Positions 43,766 to 50,614 of a stretch of 50,614 bases of DNA are shown here, piece after piece. The first letter of the stretch is position 1; the number at the start of each line of letters is the position of its first letter. The DNA is taken from contig NZ_JACYXL010000017.1 in NCBI RefSeq assembly GCF_014842995.1, forward strand, positions 1 to 50,614. The letters are read 5' to 3'. The notes under the pieces were generated by a model. That model was given only the letters and a program-made list of their open reading frames with translations. It had not been told where the DNA came from and searched no databases. This stretch comes from Rhodanobacter sp. 7MK24 (GTDB taxonomy: Bacteria > Pseudomonadota > Gammaproteobacteria > Xanthomonadales > Rhodanobacteraceae). The position numbers were made by a program, and so were the translations under genes.

Positions 43766-43804
43766 TGCAGTGACGACGGACACGCGCGGTCCGTCATGAC
43801 TGCA
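43766..43804 (-). terminator. expression-platform hairpin of the manganese riboswitch
   Basis: Minus strand: TGCAGTCATGACGGAC pairs imperfectly with GTCCGTCGTCACTGCA and is followed by TTTG. The upstream arm overlaps the last bases of riboswitch P1 (CAAAAG/CTTTTG), so the two may be mutually exclusive. It lies 27 bases before the terC start. Confidence 0.5.
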
Positions 43805-43915
43805 AAAGTCTCGTTCGCGGCAGAGCCGCTGCAGCGACCGGAGCGGTGCTCCGCTCGTGATGACGACCGCTGCAAGGACACCCGAAGAAACGGTGTCCGG
43901 AACTACTCCCTTTTG
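43803..43915 (-). ncRNA. yybP-ykoY manganese riboswitch
   Basis: On the minus strand the P1 strands CAAAAG (43915-43910) and CTTTTG (43808-43803) enclose the conserved CAAAAGGGAGTAG at the 5' side and CGAACGAGACTTTTG at the 3' side. Between are hairpins GGACACC...GGTGTCC and GAGCGGAGCACCGCTC within GCAGCG...CGCTGC. GGGAGTAG and ACGAGAC are the cross-docked loops that bind Mn2+ in this class. It precedes a TerC gene, a usual target, and should switch it on at high manganese. Confidence 0.85.
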
Positions 43916-43976
43916 GGATCAGTACGCATCCATTGTCGATGCCGTCATGCATGGCCGTCAAACCATAACCTTTGGA

Positions 43977-44234
43977 GGCTGCTCACGATCTCCCCATGGC
44001 CTGCGCCGGGAGCTGTTTGCGCGCACGCCAAGGAGGAACGAAGAAGTGGACGCCTGTCCATGACGGAGCGATGACGCCATGCAGGCAAACAGACCCGACT
44101 CTTCGGGTGCGTTGCCGTGGCCGCCATGCGGCAGCGCGCGGCTTGATCTGTCTGTCAGGCGGGTGCTGCGCCACGTACTACCGTCTGACAGCCACGGCGA
44201 AGCAACGCTGGCTGCGGGGAGATCGTGAGCAGGC
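43977..44234. repeat. 258-bp structured dispersed repeat, copy 2
   Basis: Inverted relative to copy 1 (22697-22951). The end arms are GGCTGCTCACGATCTCCCC (43977-43995) and GGGGAGATCGTGAGCAGGC (44216-44234), complementary but unlike the arms of copy 1. CTGTTTGC (44013-44020) and GCAAACAG (44085-44092) are kept, as is the middle part (for example GCGCGCAAACAG and CGGGTCTGTTTGC on the minus strand). It lies between the TerC riboswitch and the acnD promoter. Frames readable in copy 1 are shifted here. Confidence 0.7.
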
Positions 44235-44258
44235 TCTTAAGGAAGAGGCCTCCACCCG

Positions 44259-44265
44259 CTAAAAT
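44259..44265 (+). promoter_or_regulatory. candidate -10 element of acnD promoter
   Basis: CTAAAAT in CCCGCTAAAATGTACGG lies 52 bases before the acnD ATG and about 25 bases beyond the structured repeat. It resembles the core before prpB, consistent with shared control of the two halves of the pathway. No clear -35. Confidence 0.35.
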
Positions 44266-44316
44266 GTACGGTAAACACGTCAGTCGGGCGTTTCTCCCCA
44301 GGGTTCCTGAATTCCT

Positions 44317-46911
44317 ATGAATACTGTCTACCGTCAATCCCTTCCCGGCACGTCGCTGGATTACTTCGATGCGCGCGCCGCCGTGGAGGCGATCCAGCCG
44401 GGCGCCTACGACACCCTGCCGTATACCTCGCGCGTGCTCGCCGAAAACCTGGTGCGCCGTTGCGATCCGGCGATCCTCGCCGAGTCGCTCAAGCAGATCA
44501 TCGAGCGCAGGCGCGATCGCGATTTCCCATGGTTCCCGGCGCGCGTGGTGTGCCATGACATCCTCGGCCAGACGGCCCTGGTCGACCTGGCCGGCTTGCG
44601 CGATGCGATCGCCGACCGCGGCGGCGACCCGGCCAAGGTGAATCCCGTGGTGCCGGTGCAGCTGATCGTCGACCATTCGTTGGCGGTGGAGTGCGGCGGC
44701 TTCGACCCGGACGCGTTCGCCAAGAACCGCGCGATCGAGGATCGCCGCAACGAGGATCGCTTCCACTTCATCGAGTGGACCAAGAAGGCATTCGAGAACG
44801 TCGACGTGATCCCGCCGGGTAACGGCATCATGCACCAGATCAACCTGGAGAAGATGTCGCCGGTGATCCAGGTGCAGGATGGTGTCGCGTATCCGGATAC
44901 CTGCGTGGGCACCGACAGCCACACGCCGCACGTAGACGCGCTCGGTGTGATTGCCATCGGCGTCGGTGGCCTGGAAGCCGAGAACGTGATGCTCGGCCGC
45001 GCGTCGTGGATGCGCCTGCCGGACATCGTCGGCGTCGAGCTCACCGGCAGGCGCCAGCCCGGCATCACCGCCACCGACATCGTGCTGGCGCTCACCGAAT
45101 TTCTGCGCAAGGAAAAGGTGGTCGGCGCTTACCTGGAATTCCGCGGTGAAGGTGCGGCGAGCCTCACGCTCGGCGATCGCGCGACGATCTCGAACATGGC
45201 GCCCGAATACGGTGCAACGGCTGCGATGTTCTTCATCGACGGCCAGACGACCGACTACCTGCGCCTCACGGGCCGCAGCGACGAGCAGGTGAAACTGGTC
45301 GAGACCTACGCGAAGGCGGCCGGCCTGTGGGCCGATACGCTGAGCAACGCGCAATACGAGCGCACGCTGACGTTCGACCTGTCGAGCGTCGTGCGCAACA
45401 TGGCTGGCCCATCGAACCCGCACAAGCGGCTGCCGACGTCCGATCTCGCCGCGCGAGGGATCGCCGGCCAGTGGGAAGAGAAAGCGGGCGAGATGCCCGA
45501 CGGCGCGGTGATCATCGCGGCGATCACCAGCTGCACGAACACCAGCAACCCGCGCAACGTGATCGCGGCTGGCCTGCTCGCGCGCAACGCGAATGCGAAG
45601 GGCCTCGTGCGCAAGCCGTGGGTGAAGAGCTCGCTCGCGCCTGGCTCGAAGGCGGTCCGGCTATATCTGGAAGAAGCGAACCTGCTGCCCGAACTCGAGA
45701 AGCTCGGCTTCGGCATCGTCGCGTTCGCGTGCACGACCTGCAACGGGATGTCGGGTGCGCTCGACCCGAAGATTCAACAGGAGATCGTCGAGCGCGACCT
45801 GTACGCGACAGCCGTGCTGTCCGGCAACCGCAACTTCGACGGCCGCATCCATCCGTATGCGAAGCAGGCGTTTCTCGCATCGCCGCCGCTCGTCGTCGCG
45901 TATGCGATCGCCGGTACGATCCGCTTCGACATCGAGAAGGATGTGCTCGGTCACGACCAGGACGGCAAGCCGGTCACGCTGAAGGACATCTGGCCGACCG
46001 ACGAGGAGATCGATGCGATCGTCGCGACTAGCGTGAAGCCCGAACAGTTCCGCAGGGTCTACGAACCGATGTTCGCGCGCCCCGCCGGCGCGGGCGAGCG
46101 CGCGGCGCCGCTGTACGACTGGCGGGCGCAGAGCACGTACATCCGTCGTCCGCCGTACTGGGAGGGTGCGCTGGCCGGTGAGCGCACACTGAAGGGCATG
46201 CGTCCGCTTGCGGTGCTCGGCGACAACATCACGACCGATCACCTGTCGCCGTCGAACGCGATCCTCGCGAACAGCGCGGCCGGCGAATACCTGACGAAGA
46301 TGGGCTTGCCGGAAGAAGACTTCAACTCGTATGCGACACACCGGGGAGACCACCTGACCGCGCAGCGCGCGACTTTCGCGAACCCGACGCTCATCAACGA
46401 GATGGCAGTTGTCGACGGCGCGGTGAAGAAGGGCTCGCTCGCGCGTGTCGAGCCGGAGGGCAAGGTCATGCGGATGTGGGAGGCGATCGAGACGTACATG
46501 GATCGCAAGCAGCCGCTGATCGTGATCGCCGGCGCCGACTACGGCCAGGGCTCGTCGCGCGACTGGGCGGCGAAGGGCGTGCGGCTCGCGGGCGTCGAGG
46601 CGATCGTCGCCGAAGGGTTCGAGCGGATCCACCGCACGAACCTGATTGGGATGGGCGTGCTGCCGCTCGAGTTCAAGCCGGGCACGAACCGCACGACGCT
46701 GGGCATCGACGGCACCGAGATCTTCGACGTCGTTGGCCAACCGACGCCGGGCGGCGTGCTCAGCCTCGTCGTGCACCGGCGCAACGGTGAGACTTTCGAG
46801 GTCCCGGTGCGCTGCCGCCTCGACTCCGACGAGGAAGTCTCGATCTATGAGGCCGGCGGCGTGCTGCAACGCTTCGCGCAAGACTTTCTCGCATCGAACG
46901 CGGCGGCATGA
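44317..46911 (+). CDS. acnD: Fe/S-dependent 2-methylisocitrate dehydratase AcnD
   Basis: An 864-aa aconitase-superfamily enzyme, the AcnD size. The 4Fe-4S cysteines are in ITSCTNTSNPRNVIAAGLLA and AFACTTCNGMSGALDP; substrate loops include VCHDILGQTALVDLAGLRDA, TDSHTPHVDALGVIAIGVGG and the swivel-domain GADYGQGSSRDWAAKGVRLA. With PrpF it converts 2-methylcitrate towards 2-methylisocitrate. Codon use changes near 45.2-45.4 kb: the first part favours ACC for Thr, the rest favours ACG and is rich in CTC/TCG/GCG, suggesting a recombinant gene. The stop overlaps the next ATG (ATGA). Confidence 0.95.
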   Translation: MNTVYRQSLPGTSLDYFDARAAVEAIQPGAYDTLPYTSRVLAENLVRRCDPAILAESLKQIIERRRDRDFPWFPARVVCHDILGQTALVDLAGLRDAIADRGGDPAKVNPVVPVQLIVDHSLAVECGGFDPDAFAKNRAIEDRRNEDRFHFIEWTKKAFENVDVIPPGNGIMHQINLEKMSPVIQVQDGVAYPDTCVGTDSHTPHVDALGVIAIGVGGLEAENVMLGRASWMRLPDIVGVELTGRRQPGITATDIVLALTEFLRKEKVVGAYLEFRGEGAASLTLGDRATISNMAPEYGATAAMFFIDGQTTDYLRLTGRSDEQVKLVETYAKAAGLWADTLSNAQYERTLTFDLSSVVRNMAGPSNPHKRLPTSDLAARGIAGQWEEKAGEMPDGAVIIAAITSCTNTSNPRNVIAAGLLARNANAKGLVRKPWVKSSLAPGSKAVRLYLEEANLLPELEKLGFGIVAFACTTCNGMSGALDPKIQQEIVERDLYATAVLSGNRNFDGRIHPYAKQAFLASPPLVVAYAIAGTIRFDIEKDVLGHDQDGKPVTLKDIWPTDEEIDAIVATSVKPEQFRRVYEPMFARPAGAGERAAPLYDWRAQSTYIRRPPYWEGALAGERTLKGMRPLAVLGDNITTDHLSPSNAILANSAAGEYLTKMGLPEEDFNSYATHRGDHLTAQRATFANPTLINEMAVVDGAVKKGSLARVEPEGKVMRMWEAIETYMDRKQPLIVIAGADYGQGSSRDWAAKGVRLAGVEAIVAEGFERIHRTNLIGMGVLPLEFKPGTNRTTLGIDGTEIFDVVGQPTPGGVLSLVVHRRNGETFEVPVRCRLDSDEEVSIYEAGGVLQRFAQDFLASNAAA

Positions 46912-47492
46912 GTCGGATTGCGGGGCCGCGTTTGTTCTTCTTGGCCATGCCTCCGCCGGCATGGGTGGATGACACGCTCGTTCGGCTGGCGCGGCTTGGG
47001 GTGGACAAACATCTGCGAAGCGCCCTGTTTGCACCGGCGAATTGGCATCAGTCGTTTTCCGAGCGCATTTTTTCGCCGACCGAGGAAGAACGCGCTGCGC
47101 TGCTGCAGGTTGGCTCGGCCGTTTCCGCATCCGCGTGCACGCTGCATTTCAACCGCATCGATGGATCGGGCGACATGCCAGGCCGGATCCATTGGACAAT
47201 GCGCGCGCGTGGCGTGCCGAAAGCGTTTGCCGCCTTGTTGCAGGAGGTTCGTGGCCGCCTTTGCGACGCTGGATTCGATCGCATCGCCACCGGCGTGACG
47301 CCGCACATGACCTTGAGCTATTGCGCGCGCGATACGCTGGACAAGATCGTGCTCGAACCGCCCGTCGCGTGGACCATCGACGCGTTGTGCCTCGCCATCG
47401 GTGGCGGCGATCCATACCGCTACGACATCATCGGCCGCTGGCCATTGCTGCCTGAAATTGATCCACCCGCCACGCAACCCGGCTTGTTTTGA
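46908..47492 (+). CDS. 2'-5' RNA ligase/cyclic phosphodiesterase (LigT/ThpR-like)
   Basis: A 194-aa protein of the 2H phosphoesterase type. It opens MSRIAGPRLFFLAMPPPAWV; the first motif is degenerate (NWHQSF, H-x-S near residue 46) and the second is VTPHMTLSYCARDTL (H-x-T). The fold-specific LHFNRIDGSGDMPGRIHW lies between. Relatives hydrolyse RNA 2',3'-cyclic phosphodiesters. Its start overlaps the acnD stop by four bases and prpF follows 29 bases later, so it is embedded in the acnD-prpF transcription unit without an obvious metabolic link. Confidence 0.85.
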   Translation: MSRIAGPRLFFLAMPPPAWVDDTLVRLARLGVDKHLRSALFAPANWHQSFSERIFSPTEEERAALLQVGSAVSASACTLHFNRIDGSGDMPGRIHWTMRARGVPKAFAALLQEVRGRLCDAGFDRIATGVTPHMTLSYCARDTLDKIVLEPPVAWTIDALCLAIGGGDPYRYDIIGRWPLLPEIDPPATQPGLF

Positions 47493-47521
47493 GGCGGCGG
47501 CGAACACTTCCGGAGATTCCC

Positions 47522-48706
47522 ATGTCGCATGCTGCACAAATCCGCATTCCCGCCACCTATATGCGCGGCGGTACCAGCAAGGGCGTGTTCTTCCGTCTTG
47601 AGGACTTGCCCGAAGCGGCACGGGCGCCGGGCGCCGCGCGCGATGCGCTTCTGCTGCGGGTGATCGGCAGCCCCGATCCCTACGGCAAGCAGATCGACGG
47701 CATGGGCGGCGCCACCTCCAGCACCAGCAAGACGGTGATCGTGTCCAAAAGCAGTCGACCGGACCACGACGTGGATTACCTGTTCGGCCAGGTGGCGATC
47801 GATAAGGCCTTCGTCGACTGGAGCGGCAACTGCGGCAACCTGTCCGCGGCGGTCGGCCCGTTCGCCATCGCCGGCGGCCTGGTCGATCCTGCATGCGTGC
47901 CGCACGACGGCGTCGCCATCGTGCGCATCTGGCAGGCGAACATCGGCAAGACCATCATCGCGCACGTGCCGATGACCAACGGCGAGGTGCAGGAAACCGG
48001 TGATTTCGAGCTGGACGGCGTGACGTTCCCCGCCGCCGAAGTGCAGCTGGAATTCATGGACCCGGCCGCCGAGGAAGATGGCGCGGGCGGGGCGATGTTC
48101 CCGACCGGCAAGCTGGTGGACGATCTGGAGGTGCCGGGCGTCGGCACGCTCAAGGCGACCATGATCAACGCCGGCATTCCCACGATCTTCGTCGAGGCCG
48201 CCGCGATCGGCTACACCGGCACGGAACTGCAGGACGCCATCAACGGTGATGCGAAGGCGCTGGCGATGTTCGAGACCATCCGCGCACATGGTGCGCTGCG
48301 CATGGGCCTGATCGCATCGCTGGACGAGATCGCCACGCGCCAGCACACGCCCAAGGTGGCTTTCGTCGCCGCGCCGGTCGACTACGTCGCTTCAAGCGGC
48401 AAGCCCGTGAAGGCCGGTGACGTCGACCTGCTCGTGCGCGCCATGTCGATGGGCAAGCTCCATCACGCCATGATGGGTACGGCGGCAGTGGCCATCGGCA
48501 CTGCGGCGGCGATTCCGGGCACGCTGGTGAACCTCGCGGCTGGCGGTGGTGAGCGCCAGGCAGTGCGTTTCGGCCATCCGTCGGGGACGTTGCGGGTAGG
48601 CGCCGAGGCGGCGCTCATTGACGGCACATGGACTGTCACCAAGGCGATCATGAGCCGAAGCGCGCGCGTGTTGATGGAAGGCTGGGTGCGCGTGCCCGCG
48701 GGTTGA
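47522..48706 (+). CDS. prpF: 2-methylaconitate cis-trans isomerase PrpF
   Basis: A 394-aa protein. PrpF family markers: IPATYMRGGTSKGVFFRLED at the N-terminus, IGSPDPYGKQIDGMGGATSS, the Cys in VDWSGNCGNLSAAVGPFAIA and VRFGHPSGTLRVGAEAAL near the C-terminus. The fold is diaminopimelate-epimerase-like with two pseudo-symmetric halves. It isomerises the 2-methylaconitate made by AcnD so that hydration can proceed. It follows acnD and the LigT-like gene, the order expected apart from that insertion. Confidence 0.96.
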   Translation: MSHAAQIRIPATYMRGGTSKGVFFRLEDLPEAARAPGAARDALLLRVIGSPDPYGKQIDGMGGATSSTSKTVIVSKSSRPDHDVDYLFGQVAIDKAFVDWSGNCGNLSAAVGPFAIAGGLVDPACVPHDGVAIVRIWQANIGKTIIAHVPMTNGEVQETGDFELDGVTFPAAEVQLEFMDPAAEEDGAGGAMFPTGKLVDDLEVPGVGTLKATMINAGIPTIFVEAAAIGYTGTELQDAINGDAKALAMFETIRAHGALRMGLIASLDEIATRQHTPKVAFVAAPVDYVASSGKPVKAGDVDLLVRAMSMGKLHHAMMGTAAVAIGTAAAIPGTLVNLAAGGGERQAVRFGHPSGTLRVGAEAALIDGTWTVTKAIMSRSARVLMEGWVRVPAG

Positions 48707-48839
48707 GTCATTGGCAGGGGCTGGCCTCCATTCATCCTGGGGGCACCGGCAGGCAGCTTCGAGAAGGTCTTGCGTCAGGCTGCAGGGTGGAACCTCATTG
48801 CGCGGCGGCAGGTTCCTCGTTGCTCTGGAGGTGACACCC

Positions 48840-50291
48840 ATGAGTGTGCATGACATCCGCTCCGCTGTTCGCCCAGATCCTGATCAGCCGATGGTTGATA
48901 TCGCCAATTACGTGGCCGACTACCGGATCGAGTCGGAGGAGGCCTATGACACCGCGCGCTACATGCTGCTGGATTCGCTGGCCACCGCGATGATGGCGAT
49001 GAAATTCCCCGAATGCGTCAAGCACCTGGGGCCGCTGGTGCCAGGTGCCACGCTGCCCGGTGGTGCGCGCGTGCCCGGCACCAGCTACGAGCTGGATCCG
49101 GCGCAGGCAGCGTTCGCGATCGGCACGCAGATCCGCTGGCTGGATTTCAACGACACCTGGCTGGCTGCCGAATGGGGCCACCCGTCGGACAACCTCGGTG
49201 CGATTCTGGCCGCGGCCGACTGGCTGGGTCGCAAGGCGGAGCGTGAAGGCGGTCATGCGCTGACGGTGCGCGACGTGCTGGGTTATGCCATCAAGGCGCA
49301 CGAGATCCAGGGCTGTTACGCGCTGAAGAACAGCTTCAACCGCGTGGGTCAGGACCACGTGATCCTGGTGCGTCTGGCGTCCACTGCCGTAGCCACGCAT
49401 ATGTTGGGTGGCGACAAGGAACAGATCGTCACCGCCATCTCGCACAGCTGGATCGACAACGGCTCGCTGCGGACCTACCGCCACGCCCCCAACACCGGTC
49501 CGCGCAAAAGCTGGGCGGCAGGAGATGCGTGCCGTCGAGCCATGATCCACGCCATCAACGCCGTGTACCGTGGCGTGCTCGGCTACCCGTCGGCATTGAG
49601 CGCCAAGACCTGGGGCTATTACGACGTCGCTTTCGGGGGCAAGGCATTCCAGTTCGAGCGCCCGTTCGGCAGCTATGTGATGGAGAACGTGCTGTTCAAG
49701 ATCAGCTTCCCGGCCGAGTTCCACGCGCAGACCGCGGTGGAGTGCGCAATGAAGCTGCATGGCGAGGTCGCCGGCAGGATCGAGCAGATCGAGAAGGTGG
49801 TGATCGAGACCCAGGAAGCGGGCATGCGCATCATCGACAAAACCGGCCCGCTGGCAAACTACGCCGATCGTGACCACTGCATCCAGTACATGGTTGCGGT
49901 GCCGCTGATCTTCGGTCGCCTTACCGCTGCCGACTACAGCGATGACATCGCTTCCGACCCACGCATCGACATGCTGCGCGAGACGATGGTGGTCAGCGAG
50001 AATCCGCAGTTCACCAGGGACTATTTCGACCCGGAGAAGCGCTACATCGGCAACTCCGTGCAAGTGTTCTTCAAGGGCGGTGGCAGTACGGAGAAAATAT
50101 CCATCGATTGTCCGATCGGCCACCGCACGCGTCGCGCGGAAGGTATCCCCGTATTGCTGAAGAAGTTCGAGGCAGCCATGCGCGGCCATCTGCCGGCAAA
50201 CAAGGTCAAGGTCATTCTTGAGGCCACAGGCAATCCCGCGGAGCTTGAGGGGATGCCGATCCAGCAGTTCCTGGACATGTTCACGCTTTGA
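48840..50291 (+). CDS. prpD: 2-methylcitrate dehydratase PrpD
   Basis: A 483-aa MmgE/PrpD-family protein, cofactor-independent. The ATG at 48840 follows TGGAGGTGA. Diagnostic stretches: YMLLDSLATAMMAMKFPECV, IRWLDFNDTWLAAEWGHPSD (active-site region), AYALKAHEIQG-like YAIKAHEIQGCYALKNSFNR, RHAPNTGPRKSWAAGDACRR and LANYADRDHCIQYMVAVPLI. It dehydrates 2-methylcitrate, the same step covered by AcnD/PrpF, so the window encodes both versions. It ends the prp region. Confidence 0.96.
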   Translation: MSVHDIRSAVRPDPDQPMVDIANYVADYRIESEEAYDTARYMLLDSLATAMMAMKFPECVKHLGPLVPGATLPGGARVPGTSYELDPAQAAFAIGTQIRWLDFNDTWLAAEWGHPSDNLGAILAAADWLGRKAEREGGHALTVRDVLGYAIKAHEIQGCYALKNSFNRVGQDHVILVRLASTAVATHMLGGDKEQIVTAISHSWIDNGSLRTYRHAPNTGPRKSWAAGDACRRAMIHAINAVYRGVLGYPSALSAKTWGYYDVAFGGKAFQFERPFGSYVMENVLFKISFPAEFHAQTAVECAMKLHGEVAGRIEQIEKVVIETQEAGMRIIDKTGPLANYADRDHCIQYMVAVPLIFGRLTAADYSDDIASDPRIDMLRETMVVSENPQFTRDYFDPEKRYIGNSVQVFFKGGGSTEKISIDCPIGHRTRRAEGIPVLLKKFEAAMRGHLPANKVKVILEATGNPAELEGMPIQQFLDMFTL

Positions 50292-50475
50292 ATGCGCCGT
50301 GGTGGCAAATCTAGTCGCCATGCTCGTGATGGCCTGGGGAGTCTGGTGTTGCAAATTGTCACGACGAACCGAATATGTTAGTTTTGCGTAAATACGCGTC
50401 ATCGGCTGGGTTCGTGCAAGCGCTGCCGCATCCGAAAAGCGGTGCGATTTCAAATACCGAAAAGGGAGAGACTGG

Positions 50476-50614
50476 ATGAAGCACAAGGGCCTTTATTTCA
50501 TGGTTGCGCTGGCGTTGGGCGGCGTAGGTGCCGTTCATGCGCAGGACAACGCAGCAACCACGGGCAGCAGCGACAGCACCGCGGCTCCGGCGTGGCCGAA
50601 TGGCTTCGATGACC
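50476..50614 (+). CDS. exported protein, partial at window end
   Basis: The first 46 codons of a gene. GGGAGA precedes the ATG at 50476. The N-terminus MKHKGLYFMVALALGGVGAV is a signal peptide with cleavage after HAQ or VHA, followed by a Ser/Thr/Ala-rich mature start (AATTGSSDSTAAPAWPNGFD). Too little is present to name it. Confidence 0.75.
   Translation, partial: MKHKGLYFMVALALGGVGAVHAQDNAATTGSSDSTAAPAWPNGFDD

Noticed and set aside
1-50614. CRISPR arrays, tRNA or rRNA genes, prophage or replication origin
   Set aside because: No regularly spaced repeats, no tRNA-like T-loop arms with matching acceptor stems, and no phage or origin genes were found on reading.

Overview
The window is a 50.6 kb piece of a GC-rich gammaproteobacterial chromosome. 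Gene content (DUF1501/DUF1800 proteins, NodT-type efflux, TypA, AhpCF, a 2-methylcitrate locus), GTAG-ended REP repeats and 'ATTCCGGCGAAAGCCGG' intergenic repeats point to Xanthomonadales, most likely Rhodanobacteraceae (Dyella/Rhodanobacter/Luteibacter type). This placement is an inference from reading; no search was run.

Layout. 1-0.84 kb: an IS3-family element cut by the window edge. 1.0-4.3 kb: PadR regulator, membrane sensor protein and an exported amidohydrolase. 4.3-5.65 kb (minus): a two-gene graspetide (omega-ester RiPP) cassette, a 53-aa precursor and an MvdD-like ATP-grasp ligase, with a hairpin between them. 5.9-7.2 kb: a DUF6348-like gene followed by a remnant of a second copy, and a YgjP-type metallopeptidase. 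7.2-11.8 kb: DUF1800-DUF1501-DUF1800 exported proteins. 11.9-16.4 kb: methyltransferase, a double aspartyl-protease/TPR protein, DUF3052 and an OprB-like porin. 16.5-22.5 kb: a three-gene RND efflux system of the heavy-metal type. 22.7-23.5 kb: a structured repeat and a probable small RNA or leader peptide. 23.5-31 kb: housekeeping genes (AIM24, typA, cyclophilin, YidB, GlsB, aminotransferase, mdh). 31.2-50.3 kb: a propionate (2-methylcitrate) region, prpE, prpB, prpC, acnD, prpF and prpD, interrupted by ahpCF, by a five-gene secretion cluster and by a TerC gene under a yybP-ykoY manganese riboswitch.

How the genes work together. PrpE activates propionate; PrpC condenses propionyl-CoA with oxaloacetate; PrpD and/or AcnD with PrpF dehydrate 2-methylcitrate; PrpB cleaves 2-methylisocitrate to pyruvate and succinate; Mdh, some distance away, can regenerate oxaloacetate. 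No PrpR-type regulator is in the window.

Most interesting points: (1) a five-gene cluster between prpC and acnD that resembles the Pseudomonas Fap functional-amyloid system (Gly/Asn-rich secreted protein, two further secreted proteins sharing a C-terminal motif, C39 peptidase, coiled-coil plus beta-barrel porin), preceded by a good sigma-54 site; (2) the minimal graspetide cassette with an unusual core; (3) two ~255-bp copies of a repeat with nested inverted repeats whose arms differ between copies but stay complementary, suggesting a structured RNA or DNA element; (4) an acnD gene whose codon use changes part-way along.
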